60,000 nucleotides of DNA from Tubulanus polymorphus (taxonomy: Eukaryota; Nemertea; Palaeonemertea; Tubulaniformes; Tubulanidae): NCBI RefSeq assembly GCF_964204645.1, contig NC_134032.1, forward strand, positions 7,561,175-7,621,174, in the 5' to 3' direction. The stretch's first letter is position 1, and each line of letters starts with the position of its first letter. The translations under genes were made by a program, and so were the position numbers. Shown here piece by piece: positions 31,527-43,073 of this stretch. The notes under the pieces were generated by a model. The model ran no database searches. It saw nothing but the letters and a program-made list of their open reading frames with translations, and was not told the DNA's origin.

Positions 31527-32333
31527 TTAATCACTTCCACTATCACTCTCCAATTCACTATCAGGCCCTAACAATTTATTCAAATGCTCTACCGAATCTA
31601 CATCAATAGTTGTTTTATTTTTATACTTATTCTTCACCCTTTTAACCGCATCATCAATAGTTGTTTCATTGTTATGCTTATTCATCCAATCAAATTTATC
31701 ATTATTTTCTACTTTATGTTTCATAGAATCTTTATTAGTGTTTGCTCCTAATATTTCATTTGCAGTGTTTGATCCTAATATTTCATTAGCATCAGTTAAA
31801 TCTAATTCATCTTTATTAGGTGTTGCTAATAAAGAATCTTCATATAATTCTTTACCATTTACTTTTTTATTTGAAACAAATTTTGTAACATATCTAAATG
31901 GGTGTTCTATAAATTCTCTTAAACCAACACGTTCTATAACATTAGTAATATGTACCTTTGTATTCATATGTTTATTCCAATTTGATGGAGCGTTTGAAAA
32001 TTCACCTTTACAATAATCACAATAATTTCTATTTTCACTAACGTTTAATATTATTTCATTATTAGATGTAGTAGGTATTACATTATTAGATGTAGTAGGT
32101 ATTACTGTAGTAGGTAATCCTGTAGTAGGTATTACATTATTATCAATTACATTACTTAAATTATCAACAACACCACTTTTATTATTATCGATTTCTATTA
32201 GTTTAGTTTTATAAATTTTGAAAATAGGATCAAATATCAAAGCTATATTACAAGGTATTACATAATATAAACCATCATTATTTTCATGTGTATCGATGTA
32301 TGGAATATGTTTATATACTTTACCACCTTCCAT
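31527..32333 (-). CDS. Zinc-finger protein of unknown function, 268 residues (P2 only)
   Basis: Intact. A VIPTT(S)NN-type repeat lies at residues 65-95, a C2H2 finger (YCDYCKGEFSNAPSNWNKHM..H) near 105-130, and an acidic serine-rich C-terminus (LESDSGSD). A DANEILG.NTANEILGANT internal repeat is present near 180-200. The start is at AATAAATGG. No homolog is seen in P1, where integrase directly follows the capsid gene, so this is accessory to P2. Confidence 0.65.
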   Translation of the reverse strand: MEGGKVYKHIPYIDTHENNDGLYYVIPCNIALIFDPIFKIYKTKLIEIDNNKSGVVDNLSNVIDNNVIPTTGLPTTVIPTTSNNVIPTTSNNEIILNVSENRNYCDYCKGEFSNAPSNWNKHMNTKVHITNVIERVGLREFIEHPFRYVTKFVSNKKVNGKELYEDSLLATPNKDELDLTDANEILGSNTANEILGANTNKDSMKHKVENNDKFDWMNKHNNETTIDDAVKRVKNKYKNKTTIDVDSVEHLNKLLGPDSELESDSGSD

Positions 32334-32365
32334 TTATTATATAAATATTTATTAAAGTTAAAATT

Positions 32366-33485
32366 TTAATACATAACACTATCTAATTGTGAATTTACAA
32401 TATTTAATTGCGCGTCAGATATAATATAAATGTGCATTTTAAAATTTTTGATTCCTTTATTCTTTGTCATGAATAATTGTATTCCATCTTTAGTGTTTTG
32501 TAGTTTTTTTTCCAGAACCATTTCTGGCCATTGATCAATCATTCTCATTCCTTGACAAAATATTTTATTTGCTATTCCTTCGATAGTTATTACTACTTTT
32601 GTTATTTCAGGATTATAATAATTATCAACATTTATTGCGCCATTAGTATATGTTGCAATGGTAAAAAATATTAATATACCTTTAATAGATCTTCTTGGGA
32701 AGTTGATATTCTCATTAATTATTTCATCATTTGCATTAATAGTTACGGTTTTAAATTTATCAATATAATCATATAATAATGAAAATCCTTGATTGTATTG
32801 AGTTTGAATTATACTTGAAATATTTTCATCAGTTACTGTGTCATATTCTAAACTTATATTCGATAATTTATAACTCATATCTTTAACAACGCTAGATAAT
32901 ACAATTTCATTTACAGGAGCAAATGTTATCCCGAATATAATATCTTCTTGAATTGCGTATTTATATAAAGGTGCATTATTATTTATCAATTCAAAGTCTA
33001 ATGGAATTTTATATTTGCTTCCATAAAATCTTTTTTATCAAATTATCTGCGGTACGAGTTACTATTGCGTCATTAGCTCCTGATCTTAATTTATTATGGT
33101 TTTCCGATTGAATGCCCTGAAATATCATATTATTTCTATTTTCTTTAGTTAACCATAAATCTTTATAATGCATGAATAAATTATAATCATCTAATGAGAA
33201 AACTGTTTCTGGACCAATCTTTATTGTTAACTTTTTAATCAAATATCTTCCAACATTATCAACAACATATTTATTATTATTACCGATTACTTTTATATCA
33301 GCTGATAAATAAATACTATTTGGAACGTTAAAAGTATTTTGTGTTAATCGATGGATTCTAACATATAAAGTTTCATCAGGATTAATATTAGAAGGGCTAT
33401 TAGTAATTATATGATGAGATCTTTCTGCTTTAATAGCATTAGATATTCTATGATTCTTAGAAGGATTGATATAACTCCCACTCAT
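32366..33485 (-). pseudogene. Major capsid protein (P2), frameshift and internal deletion
   Basis: Collinear with P1 11383-13639 and not interrupted by the mariner. A frameshift near 33030 divides it, and about 47 codons (P1 13360-13500, including NKYALWLDFRT) are deleted near 32520. The C-terminus runs on to ..QLNIVNSQLDS, which shows the true end of the family. The start motif is T7, GTTAAA, TAAATG. Together the two copies show that the protein is roughly 440 residues long. Confidence 0.85.
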
Positions 33486-33519
33486 TTATTTAACAAAAAA
33501 ATTAATTATCTATTTTTGA

Positions 33520-34995
33520 TCATGTTTTCTTGATATTTTTTGATATCATATTTACTAACCCAAAAATAATAGCACTTACAACTGTAATTAAAAATAAAAT
33601 AATATGTTCAGCAGCAAAGTTAATAATGTTTCCTGCAGATTTCAATATAAAACCAACAATTGATGCAATAATTCCTGGCAATGCTGCAGCAGATTTTTTA
33701 GATAGTTCCCATAAATATTTTGCTAATTTCTTTAAACCATCCTTAACTTTATCTTGTATAGAATTATTATCTGGGGGTTTATCTGGTTTATTGGGAGTAG
33801 GAGTAGATTTTAAAGAATTTGATATTGCTAAACCAATTGTTGTAAATAACATAGTTACAGCTGTTAGAATTGAAAGAATTGTTATTCCTTCAAACTTTAA
33901 TAATAATTTTATTCTATCTTTCAATGATATTTTAGAATCTGGTTTTATTAGATATCTTTTAAAAACATCTTTTAATCTATTAATATTATAATCATATGAT
34001 TTTAATAATAATTTAATTTCTTCTTTTTGTAATTCTATGTTATATTCTAAATCATCTTTTTCTTTTTCTAAACGTAATTCTTTTTGCCTATATTCTATTT
34101 CATCAATTACTTGATGATCTAAATCAGACTTTAATTGTTCTATTTCTTTATTTTTATCAGTTAATTCTTTTTCCAAATACATGATTTTTTGATCTCTTAT
34201 ACTTTTATTATGTGCAATTTTATCAGATGCAAGTCTTATACTAATAGTTTCTCTAATTGCTTTATCAGAAAATATATCTAAATCTTCTAATTCTTGATCT
34301 GTTGCATCAAGTAATCCATTCGGTAAAAGTTTTTCAATTGGAACTTTATTTGATTTAAGTTTACTAGTTTTGGAAGTTTTATTCTGTTCAGAAGTTGTTT
34401 CTGTTTCTAAATTATTATCGATTGTTTCAAATAATTTATTGATTCTTTGTTTAAATACTCTTTCATTTTGATTTATTTCTTCTTGTGTTACATCTTCTGG
34501 TTCATTACCATTTCTTATTCTCTTAATTCTATCTGGTTTTAAATTAAGCAAAGTTGATTCTGCTAATATTTTGTTTTGTTTTTTATAAGAGATATCAATA
34601 TAATAATCATCTTTCAAACGATAATAATATTCACCATCTAAAAACTTTAATTCTTGTACTAAAAGTCTAGCGCCTCTATCATTTATATTATATCCAGATT
34701 CTTTAAATACATGTTGAAATTCATACATAAATTCATAATTTTCTAAATTTTTTCTTTCTAAACCTGGGTCTAAATTTTCAGTAGGTATTCTCAATCTAAT
34801 TCTTCTATCATTTTCTTCTGTTGATGGGACTTTAGAACCACTATCTGCTAAATTAGAATTATATGCTGATTCATCATCATTATCAATATTAGTTTCATTA
34901 AGATTAGCACCTGCATCATTATAATCATCATCAATATATCCTTCATCATTATTTCCCATGCCATCCAATGGATTATCTTCTACACCTTCTGCCAT
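33520..34995 (-). CDS. Coiled-coil plus membrane-active C-terminus protein, 491 residues (P2)
   Basis: Intact ortholog of P1 9912-11358. It has an acidic N-terminus (residues 1-65), a globular segment with YYYRLKDDYYIDIS, and a coiled coil at about 245-330 (KELTDKNKEIEQLKSDLDH). A first hydrophobic segment (ITILSILTAVTMLFTTIGLA) lies near 360-380, and a proline-rich linker (TPTPNKPDKPP) follows. The end is AAALPGIIASIVGFILKSAG and ILFLITVVSAIIFGLV. The start motif is T6, ATTATG, TAAATG. Its size and abundance-type features suggest a virion or membrane-interaction protein; the function is not established. Confidence 0.8.
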   Translation of the reverse strand: MAEGVEDNPLDGMGNNDEGYIDDDYNDAGANLNETNIDNDDESAYNSNLADSGSKVPSTEENDRRIRLRIPTENLDPGLERKNLENYEFMYEFQHVFKESGYNINDRGARLLVQELKFLDGEYYYRLKDDYYIDISYKKQNKILAESTLLNLKPDRIKRIRNGNEPEDVTQEEINQNERVFKQRINKLFETIDNNLETETTSEQNKTSKTSKLKSNKVPIEKLLPNGLLDATDQELEDLDIFSDKAIRETISIRLASDKIAHNKSIRDQKIMYLEKELTDKNKEIEQLKSDLDHQVIDEIEYRQKELRLEKEKDDLEYNIELQKEEIKLLLKSYDYNINRLKDVFKRYLIKPDSKISLKDRIKLLLKFEGITILSILTAVTMLFTTIGLAISNSLKSTPTPNKPDKPPDNNSIQDKVKDGLKKLAKYLWELSKKSAAALPGIIASIVGFILKSAGNIINFAAEHIILFLITVVSAIIFGLVNMISKNIKKT

Positions 34996-35011
34996 TTACA
35001 TAATAAAAAAA

Positions 35012-36362
35012 TTAAAATTTAAAATATAATATTCCTCCGATTACAATTCCTATACAAGTTAAAGCTAATTTAGCATTTTCATGGGATTTATAATCATTAT
35101 CAGTTTTAATTATATCATGTTGAATAATATCAGTTTTTTATATTTTCTGATGTATTATAATCTTTTATTTTAGAATCATTATTTAATTTAATATTCTTAG
35201 TTTTAGTTTCTGTTGATTGAATGTCTTTTTTATTTTTTTCACCTTCCATTAATTTTGGAGCAGTTATAATCTTTTTATTTATATCATTTAATCCAAATGA
35301 ATTATTTATTGTCGCAGTTTTAATTAGATTATTATAACCAATTATGTTTCCCATCTTTAATACTAAATCATTAGAAATAATTAATAGATTAGGGCCTATA
35401 CAATAATTTAATCTAATATGTGATTTATCTAAATAATTTTGATATCTTATAATGTTTTCTGGAATCGATCTATTTTTATCATTATGTATGGAATCTTCAA
35501 ATAAAACTTTAAATTGTTTTTGTGTATCGAATGATGTATTTAAATTTCCAATTATTGGGGATCTTGTTTCAACTTGTGCACCTAAAATACATATCAAATA
35601 AGTTCTAATAGATTGATTTATTCTTTGTATACCTGATTTTGTAAAACCTTCATTATTTTCTAAAATGAAATAAACCCAACCATTCTTGTTTTAAATTATC
35701 ATAAAATGTCGGTAATTTATTGAAATTTAATGTTTCTAAATCCTTAGTTTCTATTTTACCATAACCTAATTTATTACTATAGATATTATACAAACTATTA
35801 GATGGTATGGGAAGTGCACAATATTCTGCAATCTTTTTAGGGCAACGAAGTGATCTTATTGTTCCAATTTTTGTTCTAAAATCAGAATTATTTTAAACTT
35901 TGATAAATTAATATTATTATCTAATTCTTTAAAATACCTAGATCCTGGTAAAGCGCACTCTAATTCATTTAATATTATTCTTATTTGAAAGTATGTATGA
36001 AATCTAAATAAACTTTGAATTAATTTATATTTAGAATTATTCAAATGATCATTCCAACTAATTCCACAACCTGTTGTTGCACAATAAACAGCAAAATTTA
36101 ATTGGTTCTGCCAATACTTCATATTAGATTTTAATAACCATTGTTTTTCATCTTTCACTTTTTTAAAATTAATCAAATATACATGAAATATATTTTCCAT
36201 CTTTGCATTAAAATTATTAGTTTCAGTAACATAAATTTCTAAATTAGTTAATGAATCTAAAACTTCATTTCTATATGTAATATCTTTATTAAAATCTATT
36301 GCTGGAATATTATATTTAATTGATTTATTATATTGGAAAGCTTTTGGAAAACTATCTACCAT
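35012..36362 (-). pseudogene. Conserved Polinton protein (P2), frameshifted
   Basis: Ortholog of P1 8507-9895, with WQNQLNFAVYCATTGCGI near the N-terminus. Frame changes lie near 35870 and 35680, and near 35130, where an extra T run precedes the tail. The C-terminal membrane span lies at 35020-35070. The start motif (T6, AATTATA, TAAATG) is identical to that of P1. Confidence 0.7.
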
Positions 36363-36378
36363 TTATATAATTAAAAAA

Positions 36379-36812
36379 TTAATAATTTATTAATTCTTTT
36401 AATAATTTATCTTGTTCTTCAACTGTTATATGACCATTTAAACTTATGATATAATCTAGTGTATTCTTTAATTTATTAATTTCTTTTATATTAGTTTTAA
36501 TTTTTTCTTTATTACTTTTTATATTTAATTTTGAACTTATACCGGTTAAAACACTTGATGATAATCCTAACACACCAATTGATATAGCTAAAGGTGTTAA
36601 TGGGCTGAATATTGCTAGAAATGTTAATACAGAACTAATTGTAACCGAACCACTTATAATCAAATAATATATAATTTTACTTTTTAAATATTTTTCTTTT
36701 TTATCTTTAAGTCACTTTCAAATTCTAATATTTGTCTTTCTAAATATATTTTTAATATAGTTTTATTTATATCATGAGGAATAGTATCAATATTATCAAC
36801 TTTATCATCCAT
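36379..36812 (-). pseudogene. Membrane protein with coiled-coil flanks (P2), frameshifted N-terminus
   Basis: Ortholog of P1 8064-8491. The ATG at 36812 (MDDKVDNID..) lies in TAAATAAATG, but the frame shifts near 36700. The rest (36379-36663) carries the hydrophobic hairpin and the complete C-terminus (..HITVEEQDKLLKELINY) missing from P1. Confidence 0.65.
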
Positions 36813-36837
36813 TTATTTAACAAAAAATAATAAATAA

Positions 36838-37260
36838 TTAATTAGTAAACTTATAAGCAACAAATATAACAATAACAGTTCCGCCTAAAATCCAAATTAT
36901 TTCATATTTCTTCTGTTCATTACTTGGGGTATAATAATCTGATAATTTAGGTTTGTATAGATGTAATTTTTCTTTATTTGTTACTGCGTTATATAAACTC
37001 ATTGCATCTTCAACTGATTGAAAATCTCTATGTGAAATCTTCTGATCATATAATTCCTTGTTAATATAATCCATATAGTTTTGCCTCTTTTCTCTATATT
37101 CTTCTGCTGCTTTATTGTATTTCTCTAATGCTAAGTTATGTCTTCTTTGTTCTCCTAATGAACTATTTTTATCAATATGTTTAAATAAATAACCACCACC
37201 AGTAAATGCTAAAGCGTTAACAATTGCCGATCCTATAATAGTTATAATTGCAGAAGCCAT
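36838..37260 (-). CDS. Two-span membrane protein, 140 residues (P2)
   Basis: Intact. It differs from P1 7622-8044 at only a few residues. The hydrophobic N-terminus (MASAIITIIGSAIVNALAF), charged middle and C-terminal span (IIWILGGTVIVIFVAYKF) are preserved. The start motif is T8, GCTAAA, TAAATG. Confidence 0.75.
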   Translation of the reverse strand: MASAIITIIGSAIVNALAFTGGGYLFKHIDKNSSLGEQRRHNLALEKYNKAAEEYREKRQNYMDYINKELYDQKISHRDFQSVEDAMSLYNAVTNKEKLHLYKPKLSDYYTPSNEQKKYEIIWILGGTVIVIFVAYKFTN

Positions 37261-37285
37261 TTATTTAGCAAAAAAAATTATGCAT

Positions 37286-37507
37286 TTATATGGGAGGAAT
37301 ATATTTTTGTTTTTCCAAATAATCAATAGTTAAATTAGATAAAGTAACTGCTAACGTTAATTTTAAAATATCATTTATATCAAATCTATCAACATTAACA
37401 CTTCCCATTTTAAATACTTTTTTTAATACCATTGAATAACCAACAGTTCCAACTGATAGTAATGCGCAATTATATAATCCAGTTATTATCCACTTATTAT
37501 CACTCAT
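37286..37507 (-). CDS. Small membrane protein, 73 residues (P2)
   Basis: Intact ortholog of P1 7383-7604, with two hydrophobic segments. Its ATG overlaps the end of the upstream gene. Function unknown. Confidence 0.75.
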   Translation of the reverse strand: MSDNKWIITGLYNCALLSVGTVGYSMVLKKVFKMGSVNVDRFDINDILKLTLAVTLSNLTIDYLEKQKYIPPI

Positions 37508-37863
37508 TTATTTATCAAAAAATTACTATCATCAAAATATTTAGTTATCTTATTTATGATTAATTCAACATTTATTTCATTACTAGTTTCATTTGTATAT
37601 ATTTCAATTATTATTTTTTTAATATCATCGATGATAAAATCTTCATCTAATTCATAAAATCTTAAAGATTCTCTAATTAAATTAGTAATCTTTTCTACAT
37701 TTAAAGTTTCTTTATCTATTGTTGTTTCATACTCAAATGTTGTTTCATTAGAAAATGCAATATTTTTGATATGTGTAATTACATCATTAATGTTAAATTT
37801 CATTTCTTTCTCACGTTTAAAATCAAACCCAAAACATATACTCGGTCCAACAGTTATATTCAT
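37504..37863 (-). CDS. Conserved Polinton protein, 119 residues (P2)
   Basis: Intact ortholog of P1 7023-7382 (MNITVGPSICFGFDFKREKE). It overlaps the next gene by four bases (ATGA). The start motif is CACCTATATAAATG. Function unknown. Confidence 0.75.
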   Translation of the reverse strand: MNITVGPSICFGFDFKREKEMKFNINDVITHIKNIAFSNETTFEYETTIDKETLNVEKITNLIRESLRFYELDEDFIIDDIKKIIIEIYTNETSNEINVELIINKITKYFDDSNFLINK

Positions 37864-37879
37864 TTATATAGGTGAAGAA

Positions 37880-38631
37880 TTACTCTTTACATCTTATAAC
37901 TAATTCATAAATTACAGGAAAGTTATTCAAATCAATTAAGTATCCATTATGATTTCTAATTTCTAATCTAAAATTATCAAAATGTGGAATACAAGGTTTG
38001 AAATCACATTCAGCTAAATTATAATTTATTTGCGTTACGAATTTTTTAACATTTTTTAATGGTAAAATATTTAATAAACCAGAATTACAAATTGTATCTT
38101 TAGTTGCTTCGAATGTTTTTGTAGGATCAATTAAATTACAATAAATATAGAAGTGCGTAAAAGGTATTATATTTGGCGTAGTATCAACATTTGAATAAAC
38201 TTTATTTGGATTAACTCCTAGCATTTTAGCTAATGGTTTTCTTACTATGAATTTATATTGTTCATTAGTTAACTTTATTCTTATTTTATTAGTACTATCA
38301 ATTTTATTAAATTTAATGTTAAACCCAACAGATTCACCCACTTTTAACCGAGCTCTTCTATTAATTTCTTGAGATAATGTTTCTAAATTATATAATCCTG
38401 GTCTTAGAAATAGATGATACCATTTATCCATATTTCTATCATGAATCATAAACAATCTATGATCAAAACTTTTATCCGATACATTATAAAAAGAATTACA
38501 TAAACTTATATTAACTAATTTTAAATCAACACAATTTTTGAATTCTCTATCTAATTGTACTAATAAATAATGTGATTTATAATTTGTAAGATTTCTAGAA
38601 TCTAGAATCTGTATTCTTTTAATTCTACCAT
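37880..38631 (-). pseudogene. Putative penton (minor capsid) protein (P2), one early frameshift
   Basis: Fuller copy of P1 6442-7006. The ATG at 38631 (MVELKEYR) sits in AAATAAATG. A tandem TCTAGAA duplication near 38598-38612 shifts the frame. Beyond it lie ..SHYLLVQLDREFKNCVDLKL, the LFLRPGLYNLETLSQEIN motif and the rest intact to 37880. The overall length is about 250 codons, in the range for single jelly-roll penton proteins. The family assignment is inferred from the motif and from its position. Confidence 0.55.
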
Positions 38632-38648
38632 TTATTTTACATATTTTC

Positions 38649-39002
38649 TTATTCGAAATCTATTTCATGGTGCCCCTTTTCATTCTTACCTTTGTATACG
38701 AAATAGAAATCTCCAGAACATAATTCTTCTAGATCTTCACTTGATAATCTAGGAAATCTATCCGGTAAATATGTTCTGAATTTATATGTATTTCCTTTTA
38801 ATCCTTCATATTCTAAGTGTATAACTAATTTATCTCCATAGTTATTAGTTACTGTAACAATATCTGTAATTAGATATTTCTTATGGATTGTTAATTCTGT
38901 TAACTTTTTGAATTTATAATCTACAGATTTTACATTTGTTATATCTTTAATTCTATCTAGAAATAATTTGTTGTTCTCACTGTGTGTTTGTTTACTCTCC
39001 AT
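38649..39002 (-). CDS. Small conserved Polinton protein, 117 residues (P2)
   Basis: Intact. The ending, GDFYFVYKGKNEKGHHEIDF, matches the broken P1 terminal gene (16611-16933). It probably has a compact mostly-beta fold, judging by alternating hydrophobics (LVIHLEYEGLKGNTYKFRTY). Unlike most genes here, its start context is GTTATTAAAATGG, like that of the polymerase gene and not TAAATG. It lies directly downstream of the polymerase gene. Confidence 0.7.
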   Translation of the reverse strand: MESKQTHSENNKLFLDRIKDITNVKSVDYKFKKLTELTIHKKYLITDIVTVTNNYGDKLVIHLEYEGLKGNTYKFRTYLPDRFPRLSSEDLEELCSGDFYFVYKGKNEKGHHEIDFE

Positions 39003-39031
39003 TTTAATAACATATTTTTATTAAAATTTGA

Positions 39032-42000
39032 TTAACACGTTAGAATTCTTTTCATTATCTCGTTCTCTTTTGTTTCTTCTCTTTTAAATTTTAAGTATTC
39101 ATCTAAATTGCAACCATAAGCAACTGTATGAATTCCATCATCTAAAATATATCTTTTATCATCAAATGGGTTTAGACTTATCTTTTCAATTTCTTCAATA
39201 AACATTTCATGATCTTCAGATCTTAAACATCTCATCTTATGTTTTCTAACTTCTTCATTGAATATACAATTGATGTAATCTTTGAAATGAATATTCTTTT
39301 CTACTACACTTTTGGCTATTCCTTTTAACTTTTTAGCTTCATGAGTTTTAGTTTTATATGAATACATTTTAGATCTAATACCTATGAACTCTATCATTTC
39401 TTCGCCACCTAATTCATCCTTAAACTTCCCTGGAACTTTTTTATTATCATTGCTAAACAATTCATGATTTTTAGAATAATAACTAAAATCAAAATGGTGT
39501 TTTAATGTTTTTAAATCATCAGTTATGTTATCAGTTTTTATCTTTAATATGTAAGAATCGGTATCAAAATATAAGATTTCTATATGTTTTTTTTCCAAAG
39601 TGGTTGTAATATGTTATAATAGAATTCATACATTAGTAATTTTGATAATTCTAAAACTGAAGCGCCAACATAGATTGGTTTATTAAATTTCATTGATGTT
39701 CTTCTCATCTTAACTGCGGCTAAATTTTCATCAAATATTCTGTTACCAATGAACTTAGGATATGATTGTAAATGTCTAATTCTTTTACCATTACTGACTA
39801 ACTCAATATCATTTCTATTTCTAATATTTTCACAAGTCTTACCATAGAATGCATTATTCATTAACTTGAAGAAATCTTTTTCGAAATCAGTTTTAGCTTT
39901 AGTTCTCTGTTTGGTGTTAAAATCTATATATTTTTTTAACCACTTAGATTGACTAAATGAAATATATCTATGTACTTTTTTTAGAACCATTCCTTGTTTT
40001 AGATAAAACTTTAACATTCTATAATGTACTACATAATTATATTTATCTTCTTGAGTTACCATTAACTTTTCTGTATGAATATGATTTTCGGGTTTAATTC
40101 TTTTTTGATAATTTGATAATTCTTCATGAGTTACAGTTTTATGTTCTGGGCAGTAAGCTAGATTTCTAGATTTAAATTTTTTATCTTCAGGATATTCTAA
40201 ATCTACAACAAAGAAGTAACCAGTATCTGAATCATCTGCAATATCTAGGATTCTTTCTTCCAATCAAATTTATCATTATTTTCATTCTGTAAAACTTCAG
40301 TTAATTCAAATACTCCATAAGGTTGTGGTTCCATCATTGCCCAACCATACAAATTATTTGCATCTATATATAATAACTTATATCCGGGGTTATCATTTAC
40401 ATTGAAATATCTATCCCCCAATACACCTGAAACTCCTCCTCTTATAGATTTTTCAAATAATAGTAATTGATCTATATTTGTTAACAAATCCATTTTTATA
40501 TCTGTAAATTTTAATCCACAATCCCATGTTAATCCTGGTGATGAATAACAATGACAAGGATCAATGTTAAAATATTTTAGGTTAACATCTCTAAACCTTT
40601 CGAATATATCGGTTAATAATAATACATCTGATTTTAGATATAAATCTACTAATTGTCCATGATTTTCTATTTTGAAATGATTCCAAATATTCAATGTTCT
40701 ATTATAGACTTCATCTTTAACATATTCATTTTTTAATTCATCATAGAATTGTTCTTTCAATAATTCAGTTATATTGAAATCATTATGTGATTTATAAAAT
40801 GAAAATGGAATTGCTCCTTTATATCTCATTAATTGAAAATCATCATTATTTGGGTAATGTTGTTTTAATATTTTTAATTCATCATCAACTAATGATTTTG
40901 ATAAGTTATCTAATGAACTATTTAAAAATCTATATGAATCTATAAATCTTAGACACCCAAATTGGAATGATATATAATTTGCAGATGTTTTAGCTAACAT
41001 TCTAAATTTATAAGTTGGTATTTTATCTTTTGATCTATTTGAATTTAATATTTCTATTTCATTATTAATTTCTTCTATTTTATGACATAACTGTTTGATG
41101 AATAAATGTGCATCATATCCTGATAGATTATGAAATATAACTGGTACAAAGTTAATTTTCTTAGCTTGTAAGTTACAATTCTCATGTGCAGCGCCTCTAA
41201 ACTTTCCATTCAAATGATCATGGTCTCTTACTTTTTTATCTTTATAATTAAATATCTTTTCACAATAATAACATTTATCTGCAAACGCAAATTCTTCTTT
41301 ATCTTCTTCTGTCATTATAATTTCTATATTTGTATTCAATAATTTACTAAATCTTATTTCATATTCAATTAATAAGTCACAAAAATGATTGATAACATTT
41401 TCATTTCTATAATCATAATATTCACTTTCAATTAGTTCTGGATAATCAGATTTAATATATAACCCGAAAGCAGCAGCTGATTGATGAATCTTTTTAATTG
41501 TATTTGTTTTTGGTGGTTCATCTGAAAAATCATTTTCATTAGAATTTAATTTCTTTTTTTTATAATATATTTCTTTTCTATCTTGATCAGTTAATTCTTT
41601 ATTTAATGATTCAAAATCTCCATATATTACAAATGGTACTTTATTTTTGTAATCATATTTTTTGAATTCTAATATTTTATCTTTTTCATTTGGTAAAACT
41701 AATTTACATTAATCATGATTTTCACATAAATGTTTATGATTTAATAATGCACTTTCATTACTGAATCTATGTAAATATTTTCTACATAGATATATTTTAC
41801 GAGTGTGATCATTTTCTGATTTGAAAAATAAATCGATTTGTTTAATCCACATATAATGATTCTCATAATATAGTATATCTATAACATCATTTGAATCATA
41901 ATCTTTTGATAGATATAAAGGTTCTAAAGTATAATGTTTTATGTTGTTACCTTTTGTATTTGGTAATTTGATTAAATCAAATACATTTATTCTTAAATTA

Positions 42001-43073
42001 TTATCTCTTTCTATCTTTTGGATGTTTTTAATTATAACAGGATACTTATCTATCTTATAATTATTTTCAAATGGTTTATAATGAGTTAATCTATAAGTAT
42101 GTTTATTATAATCTTCAACTGGATGTAAACCACTTATTATAGCCCATAGAAAACATTTATCATCTTCATTTTGTACATTTATTACAGCATTAGTTTTAAA
42201 TGGTAGTTTAATATAACTCGATGCTTCAATATCTGGTTCTTTATAATATGATACATTATTTTCATCAATTGGTTTTGATTTAGTTAACTTATTATATTTT
42301 GTGTTATAAACATGTAAAGTCATAAATATTATTTCATCAAATATTAAACCAGATCCTTCAAAATATTTTTCTTCTATTCTAGTTTTTACTTCATTATAAC
42401 ATTTATATAATTTATCATCTATATGTTGTTTAGATATTATATGTTGTGAATGAGAATTTATATTATATATTGGTTTATCTTCAGATTTTATAAATTTAAC
42501 TTTTGATGAAATACTTATTTTAGGATATTCAACATCAGTAATTATTTTTATTATTTCTTTCATATTTTCTAAATGTTTTTTATTTTCTTCTAATGTTTTT
42601 CCTTTATGAAATTTAAACTCGATAGCTGCTGGGCCAATATCACTTTTAAATGCTTCGGTTATCTCTATATCTTTTTTATTATCTAATGAATTAATATATT
42701 TTCTTACATCTTCCATGTATGGTCTTTTATTGTTTAATTTATTTTTTATGCTTTTAATTGCCTTCTGTTTCTTATCATTATCTTTATCAAAATAATCTTC
42801 ACCTAAAATATCATTATTCTTATTTCTAATATGACTTTTAGATTTTAAATGTTCTTTATAATATCTTTTATCACTGAATGATTGATTACATGTATCACAT
42901 TTATATGTTTCTTTTTCATTCTTAAATTCATCTAATTTAGTTTCTAATACATCATCTTCATATTCTAAATTCAATTTATTCTCTCAATGTGTTTTAGTTT
43001 TATTGTGTCTTGCTTTTTGGGATTTATCTATATTGATATTACATGTTGAACAGTAGTACTTATTTGCTTCCAT
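39032..43073 (-). pseudogene. POLB: Polinton protein-primed DNA polymerase B (P2), intein-free, disrupted
   Basis: Same layout as P1. An N-terminal finger (YYC.TCNINIDKSQKARHNKT) is followed by a second finger (CDTCNQSFSDKRYYKEHLKS), the CFLWAIISGLHP block, a third finger, exonuclease YGDFES near 41615, motif A DANNLYGWAMM near 40350, motif B NNAFYGKT near 39840 and an uninterrupted YFDTDS near 39565. Lesions are a TGA near 42980, a TAA near 41711, a frameshift near 40255 and a frameshift in an A8 run near 39590. All can be recognised by comparison with P1. The ATG at 43073 lies in GTATTAAAATGG. Confidence 0.93.
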
